The notes under the pieces were generated by a model. The model searched no databases. It was not told where the DNA came from and saw only the letters and a program-made list of their open reading frames with translations. Below, piece after piece: positions 37,190-46,512 of a stretch of 64,000 bases of DNA (positions are counted from its first letter, which is position 1; every line of letters begins with the position of its first letter). The stretch is from Kitasatospora sp. NBC_01250 (lineage in GTDB: Bacteria > Actinomycetota > Actinomycetes > Streptomycetales > Streptomycetaceae): contig NZ_CP108476.1 in the NCBI RefSeq assembly GCF_036226465.1, positions 4,712,001 to 4,776,000 of the forward strand, in the 5' to 3' direction. The translations under genes and the position numbers were made by a program.

Positions 37190-38308
37190 ATGAGCCTGCG
37201 TCTGAGGACGATCACCCGTGAGGAGCACCTCGCCTTTCTGCGCGGCCGTCCCTCGGCCAGCCATATGCAGGTGCCGTCCTGGGGCGAACTGAAGTCGGAG
37301 TGGCGCAGCGAGTCGATCGGCTGGACGGACGCCTCGGGCGCGGTGGTCGGGGTGGGCCTGGTGCTCTACCGGCAGCTGCCCAAGCTCAAGCGCTACCTGG
37401 CCTACCTGCCCGAGGGCCCGGTGATCGACTGGTTCGACCAGGACCTGGAGAGCTGGCTGCGGCCGATGCTGGCGCACCTGAAGGCGCAGGGCGCCTTCTC
37501 CGTGAAGATGGGGCCGCCGGTGGTGATCCGGCGCTGGGAGACGACGACCATCAAGGAGGCGATCTCCGGCGGGCAGGCCAAGCGGCTGCGCGACATCGAG
37601 CCCGACTGGCACGAGCCCCGGGCCTTCGAGCTGGCCGAGCGGCTGCGCCGGTCCGGCTGGCTGCAGGGCGAGGACGGCGGCGCCGGCTTCGGCGACGTGC
37701 AGCCGCGCTACGTCTTCCAGGTGCCGCTGGCGGGCCGGTCGCTGGACGACATCCAGCGCGGCTTCAACCAACTGTGGCGGCGCAACATCAAGAAGGCCGA
37801 GAAGAGCGGCGTCGAGGTGGTCCAGGGCGGCTACGAGGACCTCGCGGTCTTCCACCGGCTCTACGAGGTCACCGCCGAACGCGACCGCTTCACCCCGCGC
37901 CCGCTGGCCTACTTCCAGCGGATGTGGACGGCGTTGACCGCCGAGGACCCCAACCGGATGCGGCTGTACATCGCCTACCTGGACGGCGAACCGCTGGCCG
38001 CCACCACGATGCTCGCCGTCGGCGAGCACGTCTGGTACTCCTACGGCGCCTCGGCCAACCACAAGCGCGAGGTCAAGCCCTCCAACGCGATCCAGTGGCG
38101 GATGATGCGCGACGCGTACGCGCTCGGCGCGAGCGTGTACGACCTGCGCGGGATCAGCGACACGCTGGACGAGGACGACCCGCTGTTCGGGCTGATCCAG
38201 TTCAAGCTGGGTACCGGCGGACAGGCGGCCGAGTACCTGGGCGAGTGGGACTTCCCCTTGAACAAGCTGCTGCACAGGGCGCTCGACATCTACATGTCCC
38301 GGCGCTGA
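37190..38308 (+). CDS. femX: FemX/FemAB-family peptidoglycan bridge aminoacyltransferase
   Basis: A 372-aa Fem ligase with two GNAT-like domains: SASHMQVPSWGELKSEW near the N-terminus, RRNIKKAEKSGVEV (about residue 200), and LYEVTAERDRFTPRPLAYF. It transfers an amino acid from charged tRNA to the lipid II stem Lys/DAP; in streptomycetes the orthologue at this site adds the first Gly. ATG 37190 has AAGGAG upstream. The next gene is an alanine-racemase-like gene, and a class A PBP follows. Confidence 0.92.
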   Translation: MSLRLRTITREEHLAFLRGRPSASHMQVPSWGELKSEWRSESIGWTDASGAVVGVGLVLYRQLPKLKRYLAYLPEGPVIDWFDQDLESWLRPMLAHLKAQGAFSVKMGPPVVIRRWETTTIKEAISGGQAKRLRDIEPDWHEPRAFELAERLRRSGWLQGEDGGAGFGDVQPRYVFQVPLAGRSLDDIQRGFNQLWRRNIKKAEKSGVEVVQGGYEDLAVFHRLYEVTAERDRFTPRPLAYFQRMWTALTAEDPNRMRLYIAYLDGEPLAATTMLAVGEHVWYSYGASANHKREVKPSNAIQWRMMRDAYALGASVYDLRGISDTLDEDDPLFGLIQFKLGTGGQAAEYLGEWDFPLNKLLHRALDIYMSRR

Positions 38309-38372
38309 CGGGCCCCTGCCACGCCGCTGCCGCACCACCGCGCACCACCCGCACCACCCCGGGGAGAGCTCG

Positions 38373-39503
38373 ATGACCCTTTCGCTGTACGTGGACACCG
38401 ACCGCTGGCGGGCGCATCAGCGCGCGGTACTGGCCGAGTTCCCGGGGCTGGTCCCGGTGGCCAAGGGCAACGGCTACGGGTTCGGCAACCGCCGGCTGGC
38501 CCAGGAGGCGGCGCTGCTGGGCACCGGGTGCCTGGCGGTCGGCACCGCGGCCGAGGCCGCCGAACTGCTCCGCGACGGCGGCCACGGCCAGGACGGCGAT
38601 GGCCGGGACCGCGACGGCGACGGCAACGGCGACCGGCCGGGCGGCTTCCCGGGCGAGCTGCTGGTCCTGACGCCGTACCGGGTCGGCGAGGAGGGCGCCG
38701 AGCTGCCGGACGACACGGTGCTGCGGACGGTGGCGGGTGTGGAGGCGCTGCGGGCGCTGTCCCAGGCGCCGGGCCGCCGGCGGGTGGTGGTGGAGTGCAT
38801 GACCAGCATGCGCCGGCACGGCATCGCGCCCGCCGAGCTCGCGCACCTGGCCGAGGCGGCGGCGGCCACGGGCGGGGCGGGGAGCGTGATCGAGGGCTTC
38901 GCGCTGCACCTGCCGCTGGACCGCCCCGACGGTTCCGACCCGGCGGCCGAGATCTCCGCCTGGGTCCAGGCGATCGAGACGGCCGCGCTGCCCGTCGAGC
39001 ACATCTACCTCAGCCACCTGGACGCGGGCGGCATCGCCTGGCTGAACGTCCGCCACCCGGCGACCACCTTCCACTCCCGGATCGGCACCCGGCTCTGGCT
39101 CGGCGAGGTCGAGGCGCTCACCGCCCGGGCCACCGTGCTGGACGTGACGGCGGTCTCCCGCGGCGAGCGCTACGGCTACCGCCAGCACAAGGCCCCCTCC
39201 GACGGCCACCTGCTGGTGGTCTCCGGCGGCACCGCGCACGGGATCGGCCTGCAGGCGCCCACGTACGTGAAGGGCCTGCTGCCCCGCGCCAAGGGGATCG
39301 CCAGGGCCGGGCTGGCCAGCCTCAACCGCACCCTGTCGCCCTACCAGTGGAACGGCCGCCAGCTCTGGTTCGCCGAGCCGCCGCACATGCAGGTGAGCAT
39401 CGTCTTCCTGCCCGGGGAGACCAAGCCCCCGGCCATCGGCGACGAACTGCCGCTCAACGTCCGGCACACCACCACGCACTTCGACCGGCTGGCGGACCGG
39501 TAG
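38373..39503 (+). CDS. Alanine racemase N-terminal-domain protein (PLP, fold III)
   Basis: A 376-aa TIM-barrel PLP enzyme: VAKGNGYGFGNRRLAQEAA carries the PLP Lys (about residue 30), and the C-terminal part includes EHIYLSHLDAGGIAWLN and GTRLWLGEVEAL. A low-complexity DG-rich loop (residues about 68-90) is inserted in the barrel. The C-terminal beta domain of true alanine racemase looks modified and the catalytic Tyr cannot be confirmed, so amino-acid racemisation is likely but the substrate uncertain. It follows femX, suggesting a wall-precursor role. Confidence 0.82.
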   Translation: MTLSLYVDTDRWRAHQRAVLAEFPGLVPVAKGNGYGFGNRRLAQEAALLGTGCLAVGTAAEAAELLRDGGHGQDGDGRDRDGDGNGDRPGGFPGELLVLTPYRVGEEGAELPDDTVLRTVAGVEALRALSQAPGRRRVVVECMTSMRRHGIAPAELAHLAEAAAATGGAGSVIEGFALHLPLDRPDGSDPAAEISAWVQAIETAALPVEHIYLSHLDAGGIAWLNVRHPATTFHSRIGTRLWLGEVEALTARATVLDVTAVSRGERYGYRQHKAPSDGHLLVVSGGTAHGIGLQAPTYVKGLLPRAKGIARAGLASLNRTLSPYQWNGRQLWFAEPPHMQVSIVFLPGETKPPAIGDELPLNVRHTTTHFDRLADR

Positions 39504-39531
39504 GCCCGGGGGTGCCCGGCCGGACTCCCCC

Positions 39532-41115
39532 CTAGGCGCCCGGGGACTGCCCCGGCACGCCGTCCTCCAGCACGTCGGCCTCCGGCTCGTGCCCGAGCCA
39601 GTCGGCGCCCGGCAATGGGGCGAAGGCCGCGTAGGACTCCTGCTCGCGCAGCCGGCGGGCCGCGCCGAGCACGAAGACGTCGGGGGCGAAGTCGAGCACC
39701 CCGCCCGACGGGTCGTCACTGCCGTCCCAGCGCACCGGGTCGCGGTCGGGGCGCAGGATGTCGCGGATCACCTTGACGCAGAGGTAGAGCGTGCCGGCCA
39801 CGTGCAGGATGACGGCGAAGTGGTACCAGTTCTGGCCGATCCCGTGCTGCTTGGAGTCACCGATGAAGGCCAGGTAGGACCAGATGCCGAGGAAGTACAG
39901 CACCTCGCAGGCCTGCCAGATCAGGAAGTCCCGCCAGCGCGGCCGGGCCAGCGCGGCCAGCGGGATCAGCCAGAGCACGTACTGCGGCGAGTACACCTTG
40001 TTGGTGACCACGAAGGCCGCCACGATCAGGAAGACCAGCTGGGCGTAGCGCGGCCGGCGCGGGGCGGACAGGCCCAGCCAGGCGATGCCCAGGAAGCAGG
40101 CGATCAGCAGCGCGGCGATCCAGTTGTTGAGGCCGGCCAGCGACTCGTTGCGGTCCTGCATGAGGATCATCCAGAAGGACCCGAAGTCCTCCTTGCGGGT
40201 CTGGCTGAAGGTGTAGAAGGTGGCCCAGCCGTCCCAGTTGGCGATCATGATCGGGACGTTGACCAGCAGCCAGGCGCCGACCGCGCCGCCGGTGGCCTGC
40301 CAGAACGCCCGCCAGCGACCGGTGCGCCAGCAGAGCACCAGCAGCGGACCGAGCAGCAGCACCGGGTAGAGCTTGGCGGCCGTGGCCAGGCCGATGAACA
40401 CACCGGCCCAGACCGTGCGGTTGGAGGACCAGTAGGCCATCGCGACCGCGGTCAGCGCGACCGCGAGCAGGTCCCAGTTGATCGTGGCGTCCAGTGCCAG
40501 GCAGGGGGCCAGCGCGAAGAGCAGCGCGTCCCAGGGGCGGCGGCGGTGGGTGCGGGTGAGCGCGATCACCGTGACCACCGCGCAGATCAGCAGCATCGCG
40601 GCGTTGACCATCCAGAACCAGCGCTCGCGGTCCTCGATGATGCCGCCGGTGGGGGTCAGCCACCCGGCGATCTGCATGAAGCCGCCGGTCAGGACCGGGT
40701 ACTCCAGGTACTTCATGTCCGGCGTGGGCGAGGGCAGCATGTCCACGTAGGGGTGCAGCCCGGCGGCGAAGCCGCGTGCGGTGTACAGGTGCGGGATGTC
40801 GCTGTAGCACGCGTGGGTGTACTGCGCGGTGGCGCCGAAGAACCAGCCGCTGGTGTAGCAGGGCAGCTTCTGCGCGAGCCCGACGATGTACGTGACGATG
40901 GTGGCCAGCGCCAGGAAGCGGGCCGGGACCCACCAGGAGACGCCGAGCAGGGCGCGCCGGCCGGGCGGGCCGCCGAGCAGTTCGCTGCCGGCCGCCGCGA
41001 CCGGGTCCTCGTCCGCGGGCACGACCACGGTGTTGGGCAGCGGGCCCTGGGCCTGTGCCTCCGCGGACTCGGCGGCGGGGATCTCGTCACGGGTGCTGGA
41101 CGTCATGGCGGACAT
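39532..41115 (-). CDS. GT87-family membrane glycosyltransferase (DUF2029)
   Basis: A 527-aa polytopic protein with about ten hydrophobic helices, for example FLALATIVTYIVGLAQKLP, VFIGLATAAKLYPVLLLGPL and VFLIVAAFVVTNKVYSPQYV. The Asp in LEYPVLTGG-type loops and the YPVLLLGPLLVL element are GT87 features. This GT-C family uses polyprenyl-phosphate sugars (mannose or arabinose) to build surface glycans. Two ATGs three codons apart (41115, 41106) are possible and neither has a clear ribosome site. It ends 28 bp from the convergent racemase-like gene. Confidence 0.85.
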   Translation of the reverse strand: MSAMTSSTRDEIPAAESAEAQAQGPLPNTVVVPADEDPVAAAGSELLGGPPGRRALLGVSWWVPARFLALATIVTYIVGLAQKLPCYTSGWFFGATAQYTHACYSDIPHLYTARGFAAGLHPYVDMLPSPTPDMKYLEYPVLTGGFMQIAGWLTPTGGIIEDRERWFWMVNAAMLLICAVVTVIALTRTHRRRPWDALLFALAPCLALDATINWDLLAVALTAVAMAYWSSNRTVWAGVFIGLATAAKLYPVLLLGPLLVLCWRTGRWRAFWQATGGAVGAWLLVNVPIMIANWDGWATFYTFSQTRKEDFGSFWMILMQDRNESLAGLNNWIAALLIACFLGIAWLGLSAPRRPRYAQLVFLIVAAFVVTNKVYSPQYVLWLIPLAALARPRWRDFLIWQACEVLYFLGIWSYLAFIGDSKQHGIGQNWYHFAVILHVAGTLYLCVKVIRDILRPDRDPVRWDGSDDPSGGVLDFAPDVFVLGAARRLREQESYAAFAPLPGADWLGHEPEADVLEDGVPGQSPGA

Positions 41116-41175
41116 ACTGCCGCACGCGCGCGGTTGGTACGAGGACCGGTCCGGCGCATCCGTGCCGGAAACCGC

Positions 41176-41209
41176 CGAGGGCGGCCCCGCCAGTGCGGGA
41201 CCGCCCTCG
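41176..41209 (-). terminator. Terminator after the penicillin-binding protein
   Basis: CGAGGGCGG-C-CCCGC, loop CAGT, GCGGG-A-CCGCCCTCG: a 14-bp stem with one mismatch, starting about 17 bp past the minus-strand stop. Confidence 0.9.
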
Positions 41210-41226
41210 TCCGTCTGCCTGCTGCC

Positions 41227-44070
41227 TCAGCCCCCGGCAGCGCCGGGGTTCGCCGTGCCGCTGGCCGGGCTGCTCGGGCCTCCGGTGGCACCGCCGGCGC
41301 CACCGCCCCCGCTGTGCGTGGGCTTGGTGGTCGGCGGGGCCGAGGTCTGGCCGCCACCGCCGCAGAACAGGTCCCCGAAGGCACAGGTCGAACCGCCACC
41401 ACCGGGAGCCCCGGTGTTGCCGCCACCGCCGGTACCGCCGCCCCCGGTACCGCCGCCGTTGCCGCCACCGGGCGGCTGCTTGGACGCGGTGGGCTGGCCG
41501 CCGCAGTCCACGCCGGGCAGGCAGGTCTCCGGACCGCCACCGGTCGGCGGCTGGGGCGGAGCCTGGGTGGTGGGCGACGGCGGCGGGGCCTGGCTGCTCG
41601 CCGGGGCACTCGGGGTGGAGCTCGGGGTGGAACTCGGCGAGCTCGACGCCGAGGTGGACGGCGAGGGCGAGGCGGTGCTCGGCGCGCCCGAGGCGTCGAC
41701 CTCCTGGTTGACCGCCGCCGGGTCCGGGAAGTCGGCCACCGGGGTGTTGGCCAACGCGGCCTTCATGTAGTTGGCGAAGATCTCGGTCGGCAGGTCACCA
41801 CCGGCGAACTCGGTCCGACCGCCGGTGCCGACCAGGGACTGCAGCCCGGGGTGGTTGGGGTCCTCGCGGAACATGGTGATGGCCGTGGCCAGCTGCGGGG
41901 TGTAGCCGTCGAACCAGGCCGAGGTGCCCTTGTCGGTGGTACCGGTCTTGCCGGCCACCGGGCGACCGACCGCCAGCGCCTTCTTACCGGTGCCCTTGGC
42001 CACCACGTCCTGCAGGACGCTGGTGATGTTGTCGGCCACCGCCTGGTCGAGCACCGTCTTCGGGGTGGGCTTGGTGAAGGTGCTCAGCGTCCTGTCGCCG
42101 AGCTGCACCTTGGTCACCGGGTACATGTCGGCCTGCTGCCCGCGGGCGGCGAAGACCGAGTAGCCGGAGGCCATCTGGATCGCGCTCGGGGTCGAGGTGC
42201 CGATCGCGAAGGCGGCGGTGCCCTGGTTCTGGACCGGCATGCTCGCCGCGCTCAGGCCCATCTGCTCGGCCAGCTTGGCCACGTTGGATCCGCCGACGTC
42301 CTCACCGAGCTGGACGTAGGGGACGTTGAACGAGTTGATCATGGCGTCGCGCAGGGTCACGTATCCCTGCGGCCCGTCCTCGTCGTTCTTCTGGTGGAAG
42401 ACCGAGCCGTCCTGGTTCTTCACCAGCGAGCCGTCCGGCTGGCGGATGGTGCTCAGGTCGTCGGCGTTGTAGCGGCTGTCCTCGTTGATCCGCAGCGGCT
42501 TGCCGTCCGGCCCCGTCTGGGTCTGCAGGCCGACCTGCATCGCGGTGGCCAGCACGTACGGCTTGAAGGTCGAGCCGACCGGGACACCGGTGGTGTCCGC
42601 GTTGTTGCTGTACTGCCCCTTGTCCTGCCCCGGACCGCCGTAGAGGGCCACCAGCGCGCCGTCCCCGGGGATCACCGAGGCCGCGCCGACCTGGACGTTG
42701 GTGTCGGTGGTGGGGTGCTTGACGGGGTCGAGGTTCTGCTGCTGCATCTGCGCGACGGCCGCGCTCAGCTCGTCGACCTTGTCCTTCTGCAGCGTGGTGT
42801 AGATCTTGTAGCCGCCCCGGCCGAGGGAGGCGTCCGTGATCGTCGGGTCCTTCTGCTCCAGGTACTTGTTGACGGTGGCGACGATGTAGCCGACCTGACC
42901 GGTCATGTTGGTCGCGGTCTGCTGCTTGACCGGCTCGGGCAGGCCGGCCGACAGGCACTGGCTCTGCTGGTCCTTGGTGATGGCCTTGGTCTCCACCATC
43001 TTGCCCAGGATCCACTCCCAGCGGCCGGTGTCCGGCTTGGCCGGGGTGCCGAACATGTTGGCGTGGTTGCTGGCGCTGAGCGAGGGGTCGTAGAGCCCAG
43101 CGCCCTTCAGCAGACCGGCCAGCATCGCACTCTGGCAGACGTTCAGGTCCTTGGCGTCCACGTTGTAGTAGTTGTGGGCGGCGGCCTGGATGCCGTAGGA
43201 CTGGCGTCCGAACCAGCTGGTGTTCAGATAGCCGTCCAGGATGTCGTCCTTGGACATCTTCTGATTGATCTTCAGCGTGATGAAGAACTCCTTGAGCTTG
43301 CGGCTCAGGGTCTGGCTCTGGCTCAGGTAGGCGTTCTTCACGTACTGCTGGGTGATCGTCGAACCACCCTGGGTGGCCTGGCCGGAGGCCATGTTGTACA
43401 TCGCCCGGGCGATGCCCTTGGGGTCGATGCCGGGGTCGGTCCGGAAGCTCTCGTTCTCGGCCGCGATCACCGCGTCCTGCATCGACTTGTTGATGTCCCC
43501 GATCGGGACGACCTGCCGGGTCAGGCTGCCCGTGCTGGTCATCTCCGAGCCGTCGGCCCAGTAATAGGTGTTGGGCGCGTTGTTCACCATGTCCTTGAGC
43601 GCCGGCACCGTCGTCATCGCGTACGCGGTGCCGACCGCGGCGACACCGCCGCCGAAGAAGATCAGGAAGACCGACAGCAGCTGCTTCCACGAGGGCAGCC
43701 AGCGCCGCACCCCGCTCTTGCCCCAGCGCGGGTAGTCGATGAACCGCTTCTTGCCCGGCGGCTTGGCCCCCGCACCCCGGCCGTCCCGGCCACCGCCGCC
43801 GCCCGGACCGCCGCCCTTGCGACCGCCGCCGCCCTTCTGGGCCGCCTTGCGCATCTCGGCGCGGGTCATCCGCGGCTGCTGGGCCGTCTCCCGCATCGCC
43901 TGCGGGCCCCGCGGACCCGCGGGCCGGGCCGCACGCGGCCGCCCCGGGGTGTCGTAGGACGGCGCGCCTTCAGGCGCAGAGCCGTAGGCGTACGGGCGTT
44001 GGTCGTTCGGTCGGCCGGGCGGCTGCTCGTCGCCGCCCGAGTTCGCCGACCGGCGCCGGTGTTCGCTCAT
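41227..44070 (-). CDS. Bifunctional class A penicillin-binding protein (transglycosylase/transpeptidase)
   Basis: A 947-aa class A PBP. It has a Gly/Arg/Pro-rich cytoplasmic N-terminus (residues 1-120), one TM helix (about 137), a GT51 domain (catalytic Glu in AAENESFRTD, about 205; GGSTITQQYVKNAYL), and a transpeptidase domain with SxxK in VGSTFKP (about 498) and KTGTT (about 706). After the enzyme domain comes a Pro/Ser/Gly-rich tail of about 150 residues. It polymerises and cross-links peptidoglycan outside the membrane. ATG 44070 has GGAG 10 nt upstream. Divergent from padR across a 415-bp gap. Confidence 0.95.
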   Translation of the reverse strand: MSEHRRRSANSGGDEQPPGRPNDQRPYAYGSAPEGAPSYDTPGRPRAARPAGPRGPQAMRETAQQPRMTRAEMRKAAQKGGGGRKGGGPGGGGGRDGRGAGAKPPGKKRFIDYPRWGKSGVRRWLPSWKQLLSVFLIFFGGGVAAVGTAYAMTTVPALKDMVNNAPNTYYWADGSEMTSTGSLTRQVVPIGDINKSMQDAVIAAENESFRTDPGIDPKGIARAMYNMASGQATQGGSTITQQYVKNAYLSQSQTLSRKLKEFFITLKINQKMSKDDILDGYLNTSWFGRQSYGIQAAAHNYYNVDAKDLNVCQSAMLAGLLKGAGLYDPSLSASNHANMFGTPAKPDTGRWEWILGKMVETKAITKDQQSQCLSAGLPEPVKQQTATNMTGQVGYIVATVNKYLEQKDPTITDASLGRGGYKIYTTLQKDKVDELSAAVAQMQQQNLDPVKHPTTDTNVQVGAASVIPGDGALVALYGGPGQDKGQYSNNADTTGVPVGSTFKPYVLATAMQVGLQTQTGPDGKPLRINEDSRYNADDLSTIRQPDGSLVKNQDGSVFHQKNDEDGPQGYVTLRDAMINSFNVPYVQLGEDVGGSNVAKLAEQMGLSAASMPVQNQGTAAFAIGTSTPSAIQMASGYSVFAARGQQADMYPVTKVQLGDRTLSTFTKPTPKTVLDQAVADNITSVLQDVVAKGTGKKALAVGRPVAGKTGTTDKGTSAWFDGYTPQLATAITMFREDPNHPGLQSLVGTGGRTEFAGGDLPTEIFANYMKAALANTPVADFPDPAAVNQEVDASGAPSTASPSPSTSASSSPSSTPSSTPSAPASSQAPPPSPTTQAPPQPPTGGGPETCLPGVDCGGQPTASKQPPGGGNGGGTGGGGTGGGGNTGAPGGGGSTCAFGDLFCGGGGQTSAPPTTKPTHSGGGGAGGATGGPSSPASGTANPGAAGG

Positions 44071-44344
44071 AGTCCAGTAACTCCTAGGCCAGGCACGGAC
44101 GCCTGTAGACAGGATCCACTTCCGATGCCCGCAACCCGCCCTAGGCGGGGATCAGGCCGCTGCCCAGGTGGTGGTCCTCGTGCACACGCGACAGCGTACG
44201 CATGCCTGATGAGTCATCAATCGGGCATTTGCGTACAAGAGCCGTGAAAGGGCAACAGATCATTACATGGCCGTTGCCAAGAACTCCCGGGTCGGCCTTC
44301 TCCTGGGGCTTCGGTGAGACCTGGCTGGGAGCGCTGCGTGCTCT

Positions 44345-44360
44345 TGTGATCACATTCACC
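44345..44360. promoter_or_regulatory. Crp/FNR-type binding site in the PBP-padR gap
   Basis: TGTGA-N6-TCACC, nine of ten half-site bases matching the Crp consensus (TGTGA-N6-TCACA); the spacer TCACAT also makes a nested TGTGATCACA palindrome. It lies 285 bp upstream of the PBP start and directly upstream of the padR promoter. Crp is known in streptomycetes. Confidence 0.5.
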
Positions 44361-44370
44361 CGTGCCCCTC

Positions 44371-44424
44371 TTGCCCCAATCGTGACCTCCGCCTATCGTT
44401 CTCGATATATCGAGTCGATACATC
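44371..44424 (+). promoter_or_regulatory. padR promoter with overlapping PadR operator
   Basis: Promoter: TTGCCC (44371-44376), 17-bp spacer, TATCGT (44394-44399), so transcription would start near 44406. Operator: GATATATCGA-G-TCGATACATC (44404-44424), a dyad matching at nine of ten positions and overlapping a perfect CTCGATATATCGAG (44401-44414). AT-rich ATC/GAT dyads of this kind are typical PadR sites, and the position over +1 implies autorepression. The rest of the 415-bp gap shows nothing else clear. Confidence 0.7.
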
Positions 44425-44485
44425 GCAGCGGCATAGCCGGTCGCGAGGTACCGGCGACCGAGGCATCGAAGGGAGGTCGGACCGC

Positions 44486-45169
44486 GTGAGCAGACGCTCA
44501 GGAGTGCTGGAATTCGCCGTCCTCGGCCTCCTGCACGACGCCCCGATGCACGGCTATGAGCTGCGCAAACGCCTCAACGTGCTGCTCGGCTCGTTCCGCG
44601 CCTTCTCCTACGGCACGCTGTACCCGTGCCTGAAGAGCCTGGTCGCCCAGGGCTTCCTGGTCGAGGACAACCCGGACACCGAGTACGTCCCGGCCACGGC
44701 GCTGAACGGCAAGCGGTCGAAGATCGTCTACCGGCTCTCCGCGGACGGCAAGCAGCGCTTCGAGGAGCTGCTCGCCGACTCGGGCCCGGACGCCTGGGAG
44801 GACGAGCACTTCGGAGTGCACTTCGCCTTCTTCGGTCAGACCGACCGGGCGGTGCGGATGCGCGTCCTGGAGGGCCGCCGCAGTCGCCTCGAGGAGCGCC
44901 TGGAGCGGATGCGCAGCTCGATCGCCCGCACCCGCGAGCGGTTCGACGACTACACGCTCGAACTGCAGCGGCACGGTCTGGAGTCGGTGGAGCGCGAGGT
45001 CCGCTGGCTGAACGAGTTGATCGAGACCGAGCGGGCCAACCGGACCGGGCGCACCGCCGCCCCGCCGGGCAGAACCGCCGTACCACAGTCTTCGGACGGC
45101 CGTGGCGACGAGGACGGATCCCCCCTTCCGTCCCGGCCACCGCACGACCGCCCGGGGCACTCCGCCTAG
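44486..45169 (+). CDS. PadR-family transcriptional regulator
   Basis: A 227-aa PadR (subfamily 1) protein. The winged helix is at residues 5-90 (LEFAVLGLLHDAPMHGYELR, GTLYPCLKSLVAQGFL, KIVYRLSADGKQRFEELL), with a coiled C-terminal dimerisation region of about 80 residues and a disordered tail. GTG 44486 follows GGGAGGT. It sits directly upstream of ino1; the padR-ino1 pair is conserved in actinobacteria including mycobacteria, where the PadR is thought to control inositol synthesis. Its own promoter carries a clear operator. Confidence 0.94.
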   Translation: MSRRSGVLEFAVLGLLHDAPMHGYELRKRLNVLLGSFRAFSYGTLYPCLKSLVAQGFLVEDNPDTEYVPATALNGKRSKIVYRLSADGKQRFEELLADSGPDAWEDEHFGVHFAFFGQTDRAVRMRVLEGRRSRLEERLERMRSSIARTRERFDDYTLELQRHGLESVEREVRWLNELIETERANRTGRTAAPPGRTAVPQSSDGRGDEDGSPLPSRPPHDRPGHSA

Positions 45170-45230
45170 GAGTGCCGCCGCCGCGTCCGCCTGGCGCCAC
45201 GCAGCGGAAGTGGGCGCAGTGCGCCCGTCA

Positions 45231-45241
45231 GACAGTCAGAT
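45231..45241. promoter_or_regulatory. GACAGTCAGAT motif upstream of ino1
   Basis: Shares 11 identical bases with the palindrome upstream of fchA (19950-19960) and contains a CAGACAGTCAG direct repeat. It lies 64 bp before the ino1 start. A candidate regulator site, weakly supported. Confidence 0.3.
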
Positions 45242-45304
45242 GAGAAGCAGGACGAGGACCGCCGGTCTCCGGCGGACCTCACGAGATCACAGGGAGCAAC
45301 CGGA

Positions 45305-46387
45305 ATGGGTTCGGTTCGCGTAGCCATCGTGGGCGTGGGCAACTGCGCCGCGTCGCTGGTGCAGGGTGTCGAGTTCTACAAGGACGCCGACCCGGCCGGT
45401 AAGGTCCCCGGCCTGATGCACGTGCAGTTCGGCGAGTACCACGTCAAGGACGTGGAGTTCGTCGCCGCGTTCGACGTCGACGCCAAGAAGGTCGGCTTCG
45501 ACCTGGCCGACGCCATCGGCGCCAGCGAGAACAACACCATCAAGATCTGCGACGTGCCGCCGACCGGCGTCACCGTGCAGCGTGGCCACACCCTCGACGG
45601 CCTCGGCAAGTACTACCTCGAGACCATCGAGCAGTCCGCCGAGGAGCCGGTCGACGTGGTGCAGGTCCTGAAGGACCGCCAGGTCGACGTCCTCGTCTGC
45701 TACCTGCCCGTCGGTTCCGAGGACGCTGCCAAGTTCTACGCGCAGTGCGCCATCGACGCCAAGGTCGCCTTCGTGAACGCCCTGCCGGTGTTCATCGCGG
45801 GCACCAAGGAGTGGGCGGACAAGTTCACCGAGGCCGGCGTGCCGATCGTCGGTGACGACATCAAGTCGCAGGTGGGCGCCACCATCACGCACCGCGTGAT
45901 GGCGAAGCTCTTCGAGGACCGCGGTGTCCTCCTCGAGCGCACCATGCAGCTGAACGTCGGCGGCAACATGGACTTCAAGAACATGCTCGAGCGTGACCGC
46001 CTCGAGTCCAAGAAGATCTCGAAGACCCAGGCCGTCACCTCCCAGGTCCGTGACCGTGAGCTGGGCGCGAAGAACGTCCACATCGGCCCGTCGGACTACG
46101 TCGCCTGGCTCGACGACCGCAAGTGGGCGTACGTCCGCCTCGAGGGTCGCGCCTTCGGCAACGTGCCGCTGAACCTGGAGTACAAGCTCGAGGTCTGGGA
46201 CTCCCCGAACTCCGCCGGTGTCATCATCGACGCCGTCCGGGCCGCGAAGATCGCCAAGGACCGCGGCATCGGTGGCCCGATCCTGTCGGCCTCCTCGTAC
46301 TTCATGAAGTCGCCGCCGGTGCAGTACTTCGACGACGAGGCGCGGGAGAACGTCGAGAAGTTCATCCGCGGTGAGGTCGAGCGCTGA
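45305..46387 (+). CDS. ino1: myo-Inositol-1-phosphate synthase
   Basis: A 360-aa short actinobacterial MIPS. It has the N-terminal NAD loop [17 protein letters not shown], the catalytic domain with [16 protein letters not shown], and [13 protein letters not shown]. It turns glucose-6-phosphate into inositol-1-phosphate using bound NAD+; the product feeds mycothiol and phosphatidylinositol synthesis. Codon use and length (about 360 aa) are those of the family. The stop TGA is also the first three bases of a triplicated 32-bp repeat. Confidence 0.97.
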   Translation: MGSVRVAIVGVGNCAASLVQGVEFYKDADPAGKVPGLMHVQFGEYHVKDVEFVAAFDVDAKKVGFDLADAIGASENNTIKICDVPPTGVTVQRGHTLDGLGKYYLETIEQSAEEPVDVVQVLKDRQVDVLVCYLPVGSEDAAKFYAQCAIDAKVAFVNALPVFIAGTKEWADKFTEAGVPIVGDDIKSQVGATITHRVMAKLFEDRGVLLERTMQLNVGGNMDFKNMLERDRLESKKISKTQAVTSQVRDRELGAKNVHIGPSDYVAWLDDRKWAYVRLEGRAFGNVPLNLEYKLEVWDSPNSAGVIIDAVRAAKIAKDRGIGGPILSASSYFMKSPPVQYFDDEARENVEKFIRGEVER

Positions 46388-46487
46388 GCGCAGCGAAGCC
46401 TGCGAGCTATGAAGGCTGAGCGCAGCGAAGCCTGCGAGCTATGAAGGCTGAGCGCAGCGAAGCCTGCGAGCTATGAAGGCTGAGCGC
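46385..46487. repeat. Three tandem 32-bp repeats after ino1
   Basis: Three identical 32-bp units (46385-46416, 46417-46448, 46449-46480) and a 7-bp partial copy. Unit 1 begins with the ino1 stop TGA. Within each unit is ATGA: reading from one ATG to the next TGA gives an 11-codon mini-frame ([11 protein letters not shown]) whose stop overlaps the next ATG. No spacer, so it is not CRISPR. Function unknown. Confidence 0.92.
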
Positions 46488-46512
46488 TGAGCAAGCGGGT
46501 TGACCCCCGCAC

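Noticed and set aside
39589-44247. 1552-codon plus-strand open frame
   Set aside because: It runs opposite GT87 and PBP genes that have clear domains and ribosome sites. Long antisense frames are a by-product of high third-position GC.
46385-46487. CRISPR array
   Set aside because: The three 32-bp units are directly adjacent with no spacers, and no cas gene is nearby.
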